A stretch of DNA of 64,000 bases from NCBI GenBank assembly GCA_017416245.1, contig JAFQCX010000037.1, positions 1 to 64,000 on the forward strand, in the 5' to 3' direction. Shown piece after piece: positions 31,976-40,408 of this stretch; position 1 is the stretch's first letter, and each line of letters opens with the position of its first letter. The notes beneath the pieces were generated by a model. The model searched no databases, was not told where the DNA came from, and saw only the letters and a list, made by a program, of their open reading frames with translations. The position numbers and the translations under genes were made by a program. This DNA is from Oscillospiraceae bacterium. Its GTDB lineage: Bacteria > Bacillota > Clostridia > Oscillospirales > Oscillospiraceae.

Positions 31976-33574
31976 ATGTTTACAGAATCTATGCTGGAAT
32001 CCATCAAGAAGGTGGAAGCTACCCGTGCAGAAAGAATGGGCACGGAACCCCGCAGAATGACTGCTGAGGAAAAGAGTGAGCTGCTGAAAGCTTATCACCC
32101 CGACTACCGTCCCGAAGGCTTTAAGGAAATTCAGATCGGCCCTAACAAGGGTCAGAAGGCTCCCGTGGAGCTGGCAGATCTGCTCCACTCCAACAGCCGC
32201 CTGCTGAACGAAAATATTGACCTGTCCAAGATCGACTATGATGTGGATGTGCTGGTCATCGGCGGCGGTGGCGCAGGTTCTTCCGCAGCCATCGAGGCTC
32301 ACGAAGCCGGCGCAAATGTTATGGTTGTTACCAAGCTGCGAATCGGCGATGCCAACACTATGATGGCTGAAGGCGGTATTCAGGCTGCGGACAAGGAGAA
32401 CGACTCTCCCGTACAGCACTATCTGGACGCATTCGGCGGCGGTCACTTTGCTGCCCGTCCCGAACTGCTGCGCCGTCTGGTTATGGAAGCCCCGGATGCT
32501 ATCCGCTGGCTCAACGACCTGGGCGTTATGTTCGACAAGGACGAGGACGGCCGTATGGTAACCACCCACGGCGGCGGTACTTCCCGCAAGCGTATGCACG
32601 CCTGCAAGGACTACTCCGGCGCAGAAATTATGCGTACCGTTCGGGATGAGGTGCTCAACCGCAAGATCCCCGTAGTGGAGTTTACCTCCGCTGTGGAGCT
32701 GATCAAGGACGATAAGGGCCAGGTAGCTGGCGCTGTTCTGCTGAATATGGAAACCGGCGATTATATGGTAGCCCGCGCCAAGACCGTTATCATCGCCACC
32801 GGCGGCGCAGGACGGCTTCACTATCAGAATTTCCCCACTTCCAATCACTACGGCGCTACCGCAGACGGCCTGATCCTGGGCTACCGCGCCGGCGCGCCTC
32901 TGCTGTACCAGGATACCATTCAGTATCACCCCACCGGCGTGGCATACCCCAGCCAGATCTTTGGCGCGCTGGTCACAGAGAAGGTCCGTTCCATCGGCGC
33001 TATGCTGGTGAATAAGGACGGCGAAGCTTATGCCCATCCTTTGGAAACAAGAGATGTTTCCGCATCTGCCATCATCCGCGAATGCGCCAATGGCAAGGGC
33101 GTGGACACCCCTCTGGGCAGCGGTGTTTGGCTGGATACGCCTATGATCGAGCTGCTCCACGGTGAGGGCACCATCGAAAAAAGAATTCCTGCAATGCTGC
33201 GTATGTACTTAAACTACGGCATTGATATGCGAAAAGTCCCGATCCTGGTCTACCCCACCCTCCACTATCAGAACGGCGGTCTGGAGATCGGCGGCGATGG
33301 CTTCACCAAGGCCATCCCCAACCTGCTGGTTGCCGGCGAAGCCGTTGGCGGCATCCACGGACGTAACCGTTTGATGGGTAACAGTCTGCTGGATATCATC
33401 GTTTTTGGCCGTAATGCCGGCAAGGCTGCTGCTGCGAAAGCCAAGGAAGTGAAGCTGGGTGAAATGAATTTGGATCACATAACTGCCTATACTGAAGAAC
33501 TGAAGAAGGCCGGTATCCGGCAGGAGGGTGTTTCTCCTCTGCTGCTTCCCAAATATGCCCGCCACGAGAGATAA
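31976..33574 (+). CDS. fumarate reductase/succinate dehydrogenase-type flavoprotein subunit
   Basis: A 532-residue flavoprotein of the FrdA/SdhA/TfrA/NadB family. The FAD fold is DVLVIGGGGAGSSAAIEA (about residues 85-105), preceded by an unusual N-terminal stretch of about 80 residues. HGGGTSRKR and QYHPTG are the family's dicarboxylate-site and FAD-binding landmarks, and EAVGGIHGRNRLMGNSL closes the flavin site. The long C-terminal helical domain of E. coli FrdA is shortened. The expected reaction is fumarate to succinate in the cytoplasm. It follows the iron-sulfur subunit by 12 bp and precedes a transporter and a fumarase. L-aspartate oxidase is less likely because nadA/nadC are absent. 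Confidence 0.9.
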   Translation: MFTESMLESIKKVEATRAERMGTEPRRMTAEEKSELLKAYHPDYRPEGFKEIQIGPNKGQKAPVELADLLHSNSRLLNENIDLSKIDYDVDVLVIGGGGAGSSAAIEAHEAGANVMVVTKLRIGDANTMMAEGGIQAADKENDSPVQHYLDAFGGGHFAARPELLRRLVMEAPDAIRWLNDLGVMFDKDEDGRMVTTHGGGTSRKRMHACKDYSGAEIMRTVRDEVLNRKIPVVEFTSAVELIKDDKGQVAGAVLLNMETGDYMVARAKTVIIATGGAGRLHYQNFPTSNHYGATADGLILGYRAGAPLLYQDTIQYHPTGVAYPSQIFGALVTEKVRSIGAMLVNKDGEAYAHPLETRDVSASAIIRECANGKGVDTPLGSGVWLDTPMIELLHGEGTIEKRIPAMLRMYLNYGIDMRKVPILVYPTLHYQNGGLEIGGDGFTKAIPNLLVAGEAVGGIHGRNRLMGNSLLDIIVFGRNAGKAAAAKAKEVKLGEMNLDHITAYTEELKKAGIRQEGVSPLLLPKYARHER

Positions 33575-33586
33575 AGAGGTGCGGTA

Positions 33587-34729
33587 ATGGAGTGGATCAA
33601 AAATTACTGGAGCAGTATTGTTACCAACGAATTGTTTATGGTTTTTGCAATCCTTGCTCTGGGCTATATCATTGGACGAATCACCGTGTGTGGTTTGAAT
33701 CTGGGCTCTGCCGGCGTTCTGCTGGTCGCTCTGGTGTTCGGCCATTTTGGCGTTACGATCCCCGATGTAGTCGGAGATATCGGCCTTGTCCTGTTTGTAA
33801 CGGCGGTAGGTCTTATTGCCGGTCCTAAGTTCTTTCGAAATTTCAAGATCAATGCCAAGTCCTATGTCTTACTGGGCGTGATCATCATTGTGGCCGGCGC
33901 TTTGACTTGCCTGGCCGGTGTTTACCTGCTGGGTGTTCCGTCCGATGTAAGCGCAGGTCTGCTGGCCGGCGCACTCACCAGCACCCCCGGTCTGGGCGCT
34001 GCCAAGGAAGCGGTTGCCACCCCCGGTAACGCCGCTGCCGGATATAGCATTGCCTATATCTTTGGCGTTGTGGGTGTTGTCCTGTTTGTGCAGATCATTC
34101 CCAAGCTGCTGAAGGTGGATATGGAGAGCGAGCGGGAAAAATTCACCTCCGCTTCCGGCGTAGAGCTTAAGAGCGAAGGGAAAAAGCTGCTGGAATTGGA
34201 CAGCATGGGCTTCTGCGCTCTGGCTATTACCGTTGTGCTGGGTATTTTCCTTGCCAAGCTGAAAATCGGCAACTTCTCTCTGGGCAGCTCCGGCGGTCCT
34301 CTGATCTTAGGCTTGATCATCGGCCATTTCGGCAAGGTAGGCCCTGTTAGCCTGAAGGTTCAAAAGTCTGTGCTGGAAGCCGTTCGGGAACTGGGTCTGG
34401 TGCTGTTCCTGTTGGGTGCCGGCGTGGAAGGTGGCGCGGGTTTCCTGCAATGCCTGGCAGAAAACGGCGGTGTTAAGCTGTTCATCGTTGGCGCGTTCAT
34501 CACCCTGATTCCTATGTTCGTAGGCTATTTCTTCGCCAGAAAGATCCTGAAGCTGGACATTCTCAATGCCCTGGGCTCTATCTGCGGCGGTATGACCAGC
34601 ACACCTGCCCTGGGCAGTCTGATCCGGGTCGCAGGCACAGACGATGTGGCCGCTGCCTATGCAGCCACCTACCCCTTTGCGCTTGTATGCGTTGTGCTGG
34701 CTTGCCAGCTGATCGGAATGATTTCGTGA
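33587..34729 (+). CDS. AspT/YidE/YbjL-type transporter without cytoplasmic RCK domain
   Basis: A 380-residue inner-membrane protein with two homologous halves of five or so helices each. Each half ends with the family hallmark: ALTSTPGLGAAKEA near residue 130 and GGMTSTPALGSL near residue 345. AspT exchanges aspartate for alanine, and relatives carry succinate or other dicarboxylates. Typical members are about 540-560 residues with TrkA-C domains between the halves; here the halves are joined by only a short charged linker (MESEREKFTSASGVELKSEG). Because it lies between fumarate reductase and fumarase genes, fumarate, malate or aspartate uptake with succinate export is the likely job. Confidence 0.85.
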   Translation: MEWIKNYWSSIVTNELFMVFAILALGYIIGRITVCGLNLGSAGVLLVALVFGHFGVTIPDVVGDIGLVLFVTAVGLIAGPKFFRNFKINAKSYVLLGVIIIVAGALTCLAGVYLLGVPSDVSAGLLAGALTSTPGLGAAKEAVATPGNAAAGYSIAYIFGVVGVVLFVQIIPKLLKVDMESEREKFTSASGVELKSEGKKLLELDSMGFCALAITVVLGIFLAKLKIGNFSLGSSGGPLILGLIIGHFGKVGPVSLKVQKSVLEAVRELGLVLFLLGAGVEGGAGFLQCLAENGGVKLFIVGAFITLIPMFVGYFFARKILKLDILNALGSICGGMTSTPALGSLIRVAGTDDVAAAYAATYPFALVCVVLACQLIGMIS

Positions 34730-34750
34730 TACATTAGGAGGAATTGATAA

Positions 34751-35593
34751 ATGCGTGAGATCCAGGTATCTGCCATCACAGATGTGGTGGAGAAGCTGTG
34801 TATTGAAGCAAATACGCACCTGCCCGGTGATGTAAAATGCGCCATTGAAACCTGCCGCGCCTGTGAGGACAGCAGCTTTGCCCAGAGCGTTTTGGATAAG
34901 ATCATTGAAAACTATCAGATTGCCGACAATGAAAACGTTCCCATCTGCCAGGATACAGGTATGGCCTGTGTATTTTTGGAGATCGGACAGGATGTCCACC
35001 TGGTGGGTGGCGATCTGCGTGAGGCTGTGGACGAGGGCGTCCGCCGGGGCTACGACAAGGGCTACCTGCGCAAGAGCGTAGTTGGCGACCCGGTTCGTCG
35101 CGGCAACACCGGCGACAACACCCCCGCTATGCTCTACACCGAGATCGTGCCCGGCGAAAATGTGAAGATCACCGTAGGCCCCAAGGGCTTTGGCAGTGAG
35201 AATATGAGCGCCATTCGGATGTTCAAGCCCTCCGCCGGTCTGCAGGGTATTAAGGATTTTATTCTGGAAACGGTGGAAACTGCCGGCCCTAACCCCTGCC
35301 CTCCTATGGTGATCGGCGTGGGCATCGGCGGCACCTTCGATAAGGCCGCCCTGCTGGCTAAGAAAGCCATTATGCGTCCTTTGGACACCCACCATCCCGA
35401 TCCTTTCTATGCAGATCTGGAAAAGGAGATGCTGGAGAAGGTCAATGGGCTGGGCATCGGCCCTCAGGGCTTCGGTGGAAAAACCACCGCTATCGGCCTG
35501 AACATTGAAACTATGCCCACCCATATTGCAGGTATGCCCTGCGCCATCAACATCAACTGCCACGTGACCCGGCATAAAACGGAGGTGCTGTAA
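34751..35593 (+). CDS. fumA: class I fumarate hydratase, alpha subunit
   Basis: A 280-residue iron-sulfur hydro-lyase alpha chain (FumA N-terminal/TtdA type). VPICQDTGM carries the first cluster cysteine, and the other expected cysteines lie in GPNPCPPM and AGMPCAINI, which fits a 4Fe-4S cluster with three protein ligands. Class I fumarases interconvert malate and fumarate and are oxygen sensitive, which suits an anaerobe. L(+)-tartrate dehydratase is a close alternative, but the fumarate reductase context favours fumarase. The partner begins directly after the stop. Confidence 0.9.
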   Translation: MREIQVSAITDVVEKLCIEANTHLPGDVKCAIETCRACEDSSFAQSVLDKIIENYQIADNENVPICQDTGMACVFLEIGQDVHLVGGDLREAVDEGVRRGYDKGYLRKSVVGDPVRRGNTGDNTPAMLYTEIVPGENVKITVGPKGFGSENMSAIRMFKPSAGLQGIKDFILETVETAGPNPCPPMVIGVGIGGTFDKAALLAKKAIMRPLDTHHPDPFYADLEKEMLEKVNGLGIGPQGFGGKTTAIGLNIETMPTHIAGMPCAININCHVTRHKTEVL

Positions 35594-36151
35594 ATGGAAA
35601 AGCATATTACTCTGCCTCTGACCGAGGAGCTTGCCAAAAGCCTGAAGGCCGGTGATATTGTCTATTTGACCGGCACGATCTATACCTCCCGGGATGCAGG
35701 TCACAAGCGGATGTGCGAAACCCTTGCCAAGGGCGAGCCCCTTCCCTTTGACCCTAAGGATGCAACCATCTATTATGTAGGCCCCACCCCCGCCAAGCCC
35801 GGACAGGTCATCGGCTCTGCCGGTCCTACCACCTCCGGCCGTATGGATGCCTATGCCCCCACCATGATGTCTGTGGGCGCAAGAGGTATGATCGGCAAGG
35901 GCGCAAGATTGCCCGAGGTAGTAGACGCTATGAAGCAGTATTCCGGTGTCTATTTCGGCGCTATCGGCGGTGCAGGCGCATTACTTGCCAAGTGCATTAA
36001 AAAGTGCGAGCTGATCGCCTATGAGGATCTGGGCGCAGAGGCTCTGCGCAAGCTTTATGTGGAGGATATGCCTCTGTTCGTCATCATCGACAGTGAGGGC
36101 AATAACCTCTACGAATCCGGCAGACAAGAATATCTTGCCGCCCGGGGCTAA
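35594..36151 (+). CDS. fumB: class I fumarate hydratase, beta subunit
   Basis: A 185-residue beta chain (FumA C-terminal/TtdB type). Landmarks are YLTGTIYTSRDAGHKRM, IGSAGPTTSGRMD and VYFGAIGGAGALLAKCIK. It completes the split, two-subunit fumarase and is probably the last gene of the redox operon. No obvious terminator follows, but a gap of 103 bp and an unrelated gene come next. Confidence 0.9.
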   Translation: MEKHITLPLTEELAKSLKAGDIVYLTGTIYTSRDAGHKRMCETLAKGEPLPFDPKDATIYYVGPTPAKPGQVIGSAGPTTSGRMDAYAPTMMSVGARGMIGKGARLPEVVDAMKQYSGVYFGAIGGAGALLAKCIKKCELIAYEDLGAEALRKLYVEDMPLFVIIDSEGNNLYESGRQEYLAARG

Positions 36152-36254
36152 GAGAAAATCGAAACTGCATTCAAGTAGGAATCATTACAGAAATTCCAAG
36201 CAATATTTCACGGAACCGACCTGTCCGCAACAACAGGAAAGGATGGTTTGTTTT

Positions 36255-37706
36255 ATGAAAGCAACCTATTGCAACCCCTTATGCGTCGAAAAAATCGGAA
36301 GCGGAAGATGGCTTGATATGCACCTGTCCAAGCAGGACATCAGCAGCTTTGCGGATTATCGTTCCATTTCTGACCCCAGTGTTATATATCACCAGGGAAA
36401 ATGGATCATGTATGCAAGCTACAGCCTTGCTCATGTCACCGAAGACTTTGTCCATTGGGAGAAAGTGGATATTGGAGTAGAGCATCTGCGCTATAGTCCT
36501 GCCGTGGTAGAGTTTCGCGGAAAGTGGTATCTAAGCGGTCACTCCATGCCCGAAATGTATGTTGCAGATTCCCCGCTCGGTCCATTTACCCACTGTGGAA
36601 ATCTCACTGATATGCACGGCAACGAAATGTCTGTTCCCGATGGTTGTTATTTTGCAGAGAATGACAGACTGTATTTTTACTGGTGCGCTGTACGGGAACC
36701 TGAGCAAAACGAAGATGTGGAGCTTATTATCGGAACCGTCGGCGCTGAATGTGACCCTGATGAGCCTTGGAAGCTGATTTCTGAGCCTGTATGGATAAAC
36801 ACCTTTACCCCGTCAAAAGAGTGGGAACGCCACGGCGAATACAACCAGAACGAGCGTATCGGTTGGACTGAAGGACAATGGATGATCAAGATAGGAAATC
36901 GCTATTACCTTCTTTATTCCGGAAGCGGAACTCAGTATTCCAGCTATGCCTGCGGAATCCTGTATTCCGACGAAGGCCCTCTTACAGGATTTCGCCGGCA
37001 GGAAAAACATGATCCGTTAACGCGTAAGAGATACGGACTTCTCCGCGGTGCAGGTCACGGAAGCATTGCAGAGGGACCTGACAAGTCTTATTGGATATTC
37101 TACACCTATTTCTTCGGTCACAATTATAAATTTGAACGCAGGATAGGTATGGATCCCCTCGGAATTGATGAAAACGGCGAGCTTTTCTGTCCTGCCCTTA
37201 CGGAAACACCCCAGTTTGCACCGGGCGTTCTGAAAAATCCGGAAAATGGCAATGATGCAGGCCTTCTGCCGCTTACATTCTTCCAGCCGGTTAACGCATC
37301 CAGCTTTGTCCCCGGCCGTGAGCCGATTTATGCAACGGATGACAGTGCGATCACCTGGTGGCAGCCTGAAGCTTCCGACAAGGAGAAAACCCTTGAAATT
37401 GACCTTGCCGCAAAAAAAGGATATCATATTGAGGCTATGCGCATTATCTGGCGTGATATCGGTATGGAAACCCTTGACGGGATCAATCCCGGAGCATTCC
37501 AGTATAAGGTTGAATATACCTCTCCTGATTCCGATGAATGGAAGATGCTCCTTGATGCATCCCGCAACGAAAAGGACTATTGCGTTGACTACCGCACATT
37601 CGAAACGGTAACAGCGCAAAAAGTTCGGCTCACTGTGCTGGGCGCACCGGAGGGAATCGAGCCCGGTGTCACAAGCTTCACGGTATTCGGAAAATGCGCC
37701 CATTAG
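36255..37706 (+). CDS. GH43-like beta-propeller glycosidase with F5/8-type domain
   Basis: A 483-residue protein. Residues 1-320 have the five-bladed propeller style of GH43/GH32-clan enzymes, with SDPSVIY (possible catalytic aspartate), the repeated DFVHWEKV blade motif, and IAEGPDKSYW whose glutamate could be the acid. Residues ~330-483 look like a discoidin/F5/8-type C domain of the kind that binds glycans (EAMRIIWRDIG, VRLTVLGAP). No signal peptide is evident. The ATG at 36255 has AAAGGA about 12 bases upstream, slightly far. It is functionally unrelated to the fumarase genes and belongs with the glycan region that follows. Confidence 0.75.
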   Translation: MKATYCNPLCVEKIGSGRWLDMHLSKQDISSFADYRSISDPSVIYHQGKWIMYASYSLAHVTEDFVHWEKVDIGVEHLRYSPAVVEFRGKWYLSGHSMPEMYVADSPLGPFTHCGNLTDMHGNEMSVPDGCYFAENDRLYFYWCAVREPEQNEDVELIIGTVGAECDPDEPWKLISEPVWINTFTPSKEWERHGEYNQNERIGWTEGQWMIKIGNRYYLLYSGSGTQYSSYACGILYSDEGPLTGFRRQEKHDPLTRKRYGLLRGAGHGSIAEGPDKSYWIFYTYFFGHNYKFERRIGMDPLGIDENGELFCPALTETPQFAPGVLKNPENGNDAGLLPLTFFQPVNASSFVPGREPIYATDDSAITWWQPEASDKEKTLEIDLAAKKGYHIEAMRIIWRDIGMETLDGINPGAFQYKVEYTSPDSDEWKMLLDASRNEKDYCVDYRTFETVTAQKVRLTVLGAPEGIEPGVTSFTVFGKCAH

Positions 37707-37762
37707 GATTCTGCTTTTAAGAATTTGCGCCATTGGTGGCAGCAAACATCTATGATTTAACG

Positions 37763-37806
37763 AAAAAGAGCTAACCGCTTTTGAACAAGTCGGTTAGCTC
37801 TTTTTA
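37763..37806. terminator. bidirectional terminator
   Basis: GAGCTAACCG / CGGTTAGCTC (37768-37777, 37791-37800) with A-rich sequence on the left and TTTTT on the right, placed between the convergent GH43-like and GH106-like genes. Confidence 0.85.
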
Positions 37807-37849
37807 TTTCCTATATAAGAATCCCTATGCGATATTCTGTCATATGTCT

Positions 37850-40258
37850 TTATTTGCAGTAGCGGATGGTAACAGGTGACATAAGGCCACTGCTTAAGGT
37901 GTCCCGCTCAAACTGCTTGGCAACCTTATGGTAAGGTCCGATAATGTGATACGGAATCTCATCCAGCCACTTGGTTGCGGTATACTGATTGGCCGGCGTA
38001 TTGGTCACCCGGACCAGCAAGGTGTTTTCCTTTTGCAGCTGCGACCGTTCTGCCGTGCAGGTAAAGGGCGCGAAGCAGCAGGTGCCAAGGGATTCCCCAT
38101 TCAAGGTCACATCGCAGGAATAACCCACCTTGCCCAGATCGATCAGGATACTGTCCGGGATCTGATCCAGGGTAAACTGCATACGGTACAGCACCGTGCC
38201 GGAAAAAGCCTCCCCGTACAGTTCACACCAGTCACCGGGTACCGCTGGCCGGTACTCCTCGCTGATCTCGTGCTTTTCGAAGTTCTCATCTCCGATCACA
38301 AATGCAGATTCCCGCTTCATCTCAAACGCCTCAATGGAGATCTGCACATCGCCGTATTCTCTGCGCGCCTTTGCATCATAGCTTTCCGGCGTCACAAGGA
38401 ACACCTTGCCCTCACCGGATGCCAAGGTCAGCGGCCTGCCGTCATAAACATATAACGCGCCGTCCATGGCATCCAGCTCGTAAATATTGCCACATTCTCT
38501 GAACTGCACCGTGACCGAGTCGGTTTCGGTGTGCTCATTGGTAATGAGATAAAACATTCCGTTGTCTGCCCGGCGCTTTGCCAGATTGACCTTTACGCCC
38601 GTGATCTCTGCGCCCCGTTCTACCTTTTCAACCTCCCCGGCGCAGACCACCTGTCCGCCCTGGGCCTTGAACGCATCCAGCACGCTGCCGGCTGCTTTCG
38701 TAACTGTAACTGCTTCCGGGATGACAACCGACGTGTATGCTGCCGTGCCGGTCACCAGCGCTCCATTTTTGATCCGGGCAGTTTCCAGGAAATCATCGTC
38801 AATAATGTCACAGGGTGTATGCCGGGCCTCCAGCGCAAACACCGCATCATCAAAGGCCTTTGCTGCCGCCTGCGCCTGGCTGCCGCCGGACCAAAGGTCG
38901 GTCATAGGCATATACACCGCGCATTTGTTTTCCGGCACACCCAGCGCCATCAGGTAGGACATTCTTGCCGTGTACCCACAGTAGTCCTTTAAATGCCGCC
39001 AAGTAGGCAGCAGCGGCATAAATGCAGGCCGGGCGTCCTTCCGATTCAGTCCTGAGAAAGAATAATTAGTCAGCATAATGTTGATCATATTGATGCCACG
39101 GGACATTTGATACAACATTACATATCGCATCTGGTCAAAGGTCAGTCCTGCGCCGTAAATGGAAAACGACTCGGACATGGTGTAAGGATTGCCGGTCTGG
39201 TTGGCTGCGGAACCGGCAAACCGGGGGAAGAAATGATTCTTCTGTCCGGGGAAGATCTGCCGCCAGATGGTATCGATACCCGGCATATCAAAGCAGCGCA
39301 GCTGGCGCATCAAATGGAAAAAGCCCTGGCCTTTGCTGAGGGTCACATGTTCATCGTCCAGGTGGCCGGTAAAGAGCAGGCCGTTGTCCCGGCACCAATT
39401 CCGGCACTTGAGGAAAAAGTTTTCCGCAAAGGTCTCTGCCAGCAGATCGTAGTAATCGATCCGAAGCTGCTTGCCTGCATCATCTACATCCGTATCCGGG
39501 TCGGTGACCAGCTCCGGCAAACGATCCAGCAGGTCATAGCCATAGCGCTCCCGGAACTTTTCCGTAAAGCCCTGGGGAAAACCAAACCGGCTGGCGAAGG
39601 GCTCGTCGGTAAACACCGCCACCATACTCTTGCCAAACATATGCCCCAGATGCTTCTTATACTGCTCGTGGGTCAGCCGAATGAACTCATCCACCGTCTC
39701 AGCATCGCTGATGTTGGGGAAAATGCCGCCACGGGGCTTGAAATAGTATTCCGTTATGGGTTTCTCGCTTTCAAATCCCGCCGCAATACGCTTTCCCTCG
39801 CAGAATGCCGCCACGGCGTTTTCTCCCGGAACATAGGGCGATGCCGTTTCACGGGTTGCCATCAGCTTGTACATCAAATGGGGCTTGTTCTTCAGCACTT
39901 GACCGCAGGCGCTGCCCGAGGGCCATCCGCCTTCATCGTACAGCCAAAGCTGCATTCCCTTTTCCGCTGCGTACTCCGCCGCATAGCGATATACGTCAAA
40001 ATATGCTTCCGTCAAATAGTCGGGTGCCATAGTAGTGGGCATAGTATCGGGCCGGAATTCCTTGGGCTCCGGCAGAATGTAAAGCACCCGCACATCGTTT
40101 GCCGCATACTGGTCCAGCTGTTCCTTGATGCCCTCCTTGGTAACCGGCTGTGACCAGACCCAGCTGAAGGCCGGATAGAACTCCGTCCGCGGCGCCAGGA
40201 ATCCCTCCCGTGAAAAGGCGGAATCGTTGACAGGCTGATTGGTATGGGAATATTTCAT
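37850..40258 (-). CDS. alpha-L-rhamnosidase-like glycoside hydrolase (GH106-like)
   Basis: An 802-residue protein whose start, with PAFSWVWSQPVTKEGI, LYDEGGWPSG and AVFTDEP, resembles the GH106 alpha-L-rhamnosidase family. A barrel occupies about 25-480, then an alpha/beta domain (about 480-620), and a C-terminal galactose-binding-like sandwich (about 640-800, IDLGKVGYSCDVTLNGE). No signal peptide is seen. The rhamnose isomerase, kinase and aldolase genes 11-17 kb downstream support a role in freeing L-rhamnose from plant glycans. Family assignment is by pattern only; another clan-A-type barrel family remains possible. Confidence 0.72.
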   Translation of the reverse strand: MKYSHTNQPVNDSAFSREGFLAPRTEFYPAFSWVWSQPVTKEGIKEQLDQYAANDVRVLYILPEPKEFRPDTMPTTMAPDYLTEAYFDVYRYAAEYAAEKGMQLWLYDEGGWPSGSACGQVLKNKPHLMYKLMATRETASPYVPGENAVAAFCEGKRIAAGFESEKPITEYYFKPRGGIFPNISDAETVDEFIRLTHEQYKKHLGHMFGKSMVAVFTDEPFASRFGFPQGFTEKFRERYGYDLLDRLPELVTDPDTDVDDAGKQLRIDYYDLLAETFAENFFLKCRNWCRDNGLLFTGHLDDEHVTLSKGQGFFHLMRQLRCFDMPGIDTIWRQIFPGQKNHFFPRFAGSAANQTGNPYTMSESFSIYGAGLTFDQMRYVMLYQMSRGINMINIMLTNYSFSGLNRKDARPAFMPLLPTWRHLKDYCGYTARMSYLMALGVPENKCAVYMPMTDLWSGGSQAQAAAKAFDDAVFALEARHTPCDIIDDDFLETARIKNGALVTGTAAYTSVVIPEAVTVTKAAGSVLDAFKAQGGQVVCAGEVEKVERGAEITGVKVNLAKRRADNGMFYLITNEHTETDSVTVQFRECGNIYELDAMDGALYVYDGRPLTLASGEGKVFLVTPESYDAKARREYGDVQISIEAFEMKRESAFVIGDENFEKHEISEEYRPAVPGDWCELYGEAFSGTVLYRMQFTLDQIPDSILIDLGKVGYSCDVTLNGESLGTCCFAPFTCTAERSQLQKENTLLVRVTNTPANQYTATKWLDEIPYHIIGPYHKVAKQFERDTLSSGLMSPVTIRYCK

Positions 40259-40303
40259 ATGGCACCTCCTGAAATGAAAGCACTTTTCTTTTAGATTATC
40301 CCT

Positions 40304-40332
40304 ACTTTACCACCTTCCCCAACCCATGTCAA
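40304..40332 (-). promoter_or_regulatory. promoter of the GH106-like gene
   Basis: Minus-strand TTGACA (40327-40332) and TAAAGT (40304-40309), 17 bp apart, about 45 bp upstream of the ATG. Confidence 0.75.
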
Positions 40333-40345
40333 CAAATTTTACCTT

Positions 40346-40386
40346 TAAAAAATGCTCTGCTTTTTTATAGCAGAGCATCTTTTTTA
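40346..40386 (-). terminator. terminator of the beta-propeller gene
   Basis: ATGCTCTGC / GCAGAGCAT (40352-40360, 40370-40378) flanked by A and T runs on both sides. It ends the minus-strand gene at 40409 just before the next promoter. Confidence 0.85.
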
Positions 40387-40408
40387 TGACAGGAAAATAA
40401 TGGGATCC

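Noticed and set aside
31256..33160. 634-codon open frame on the minus strand
   Set aside because: Antisense to the fumarate reductase genes, which carry clear FAD and iron-sulfur motifs.
31976..33574. L-aspartate oxidase (nadB)
   Set aside because: The family is shared, but nadA and nadC are absent and a dedicated iron-sulfur subunit directly precedes the gene.
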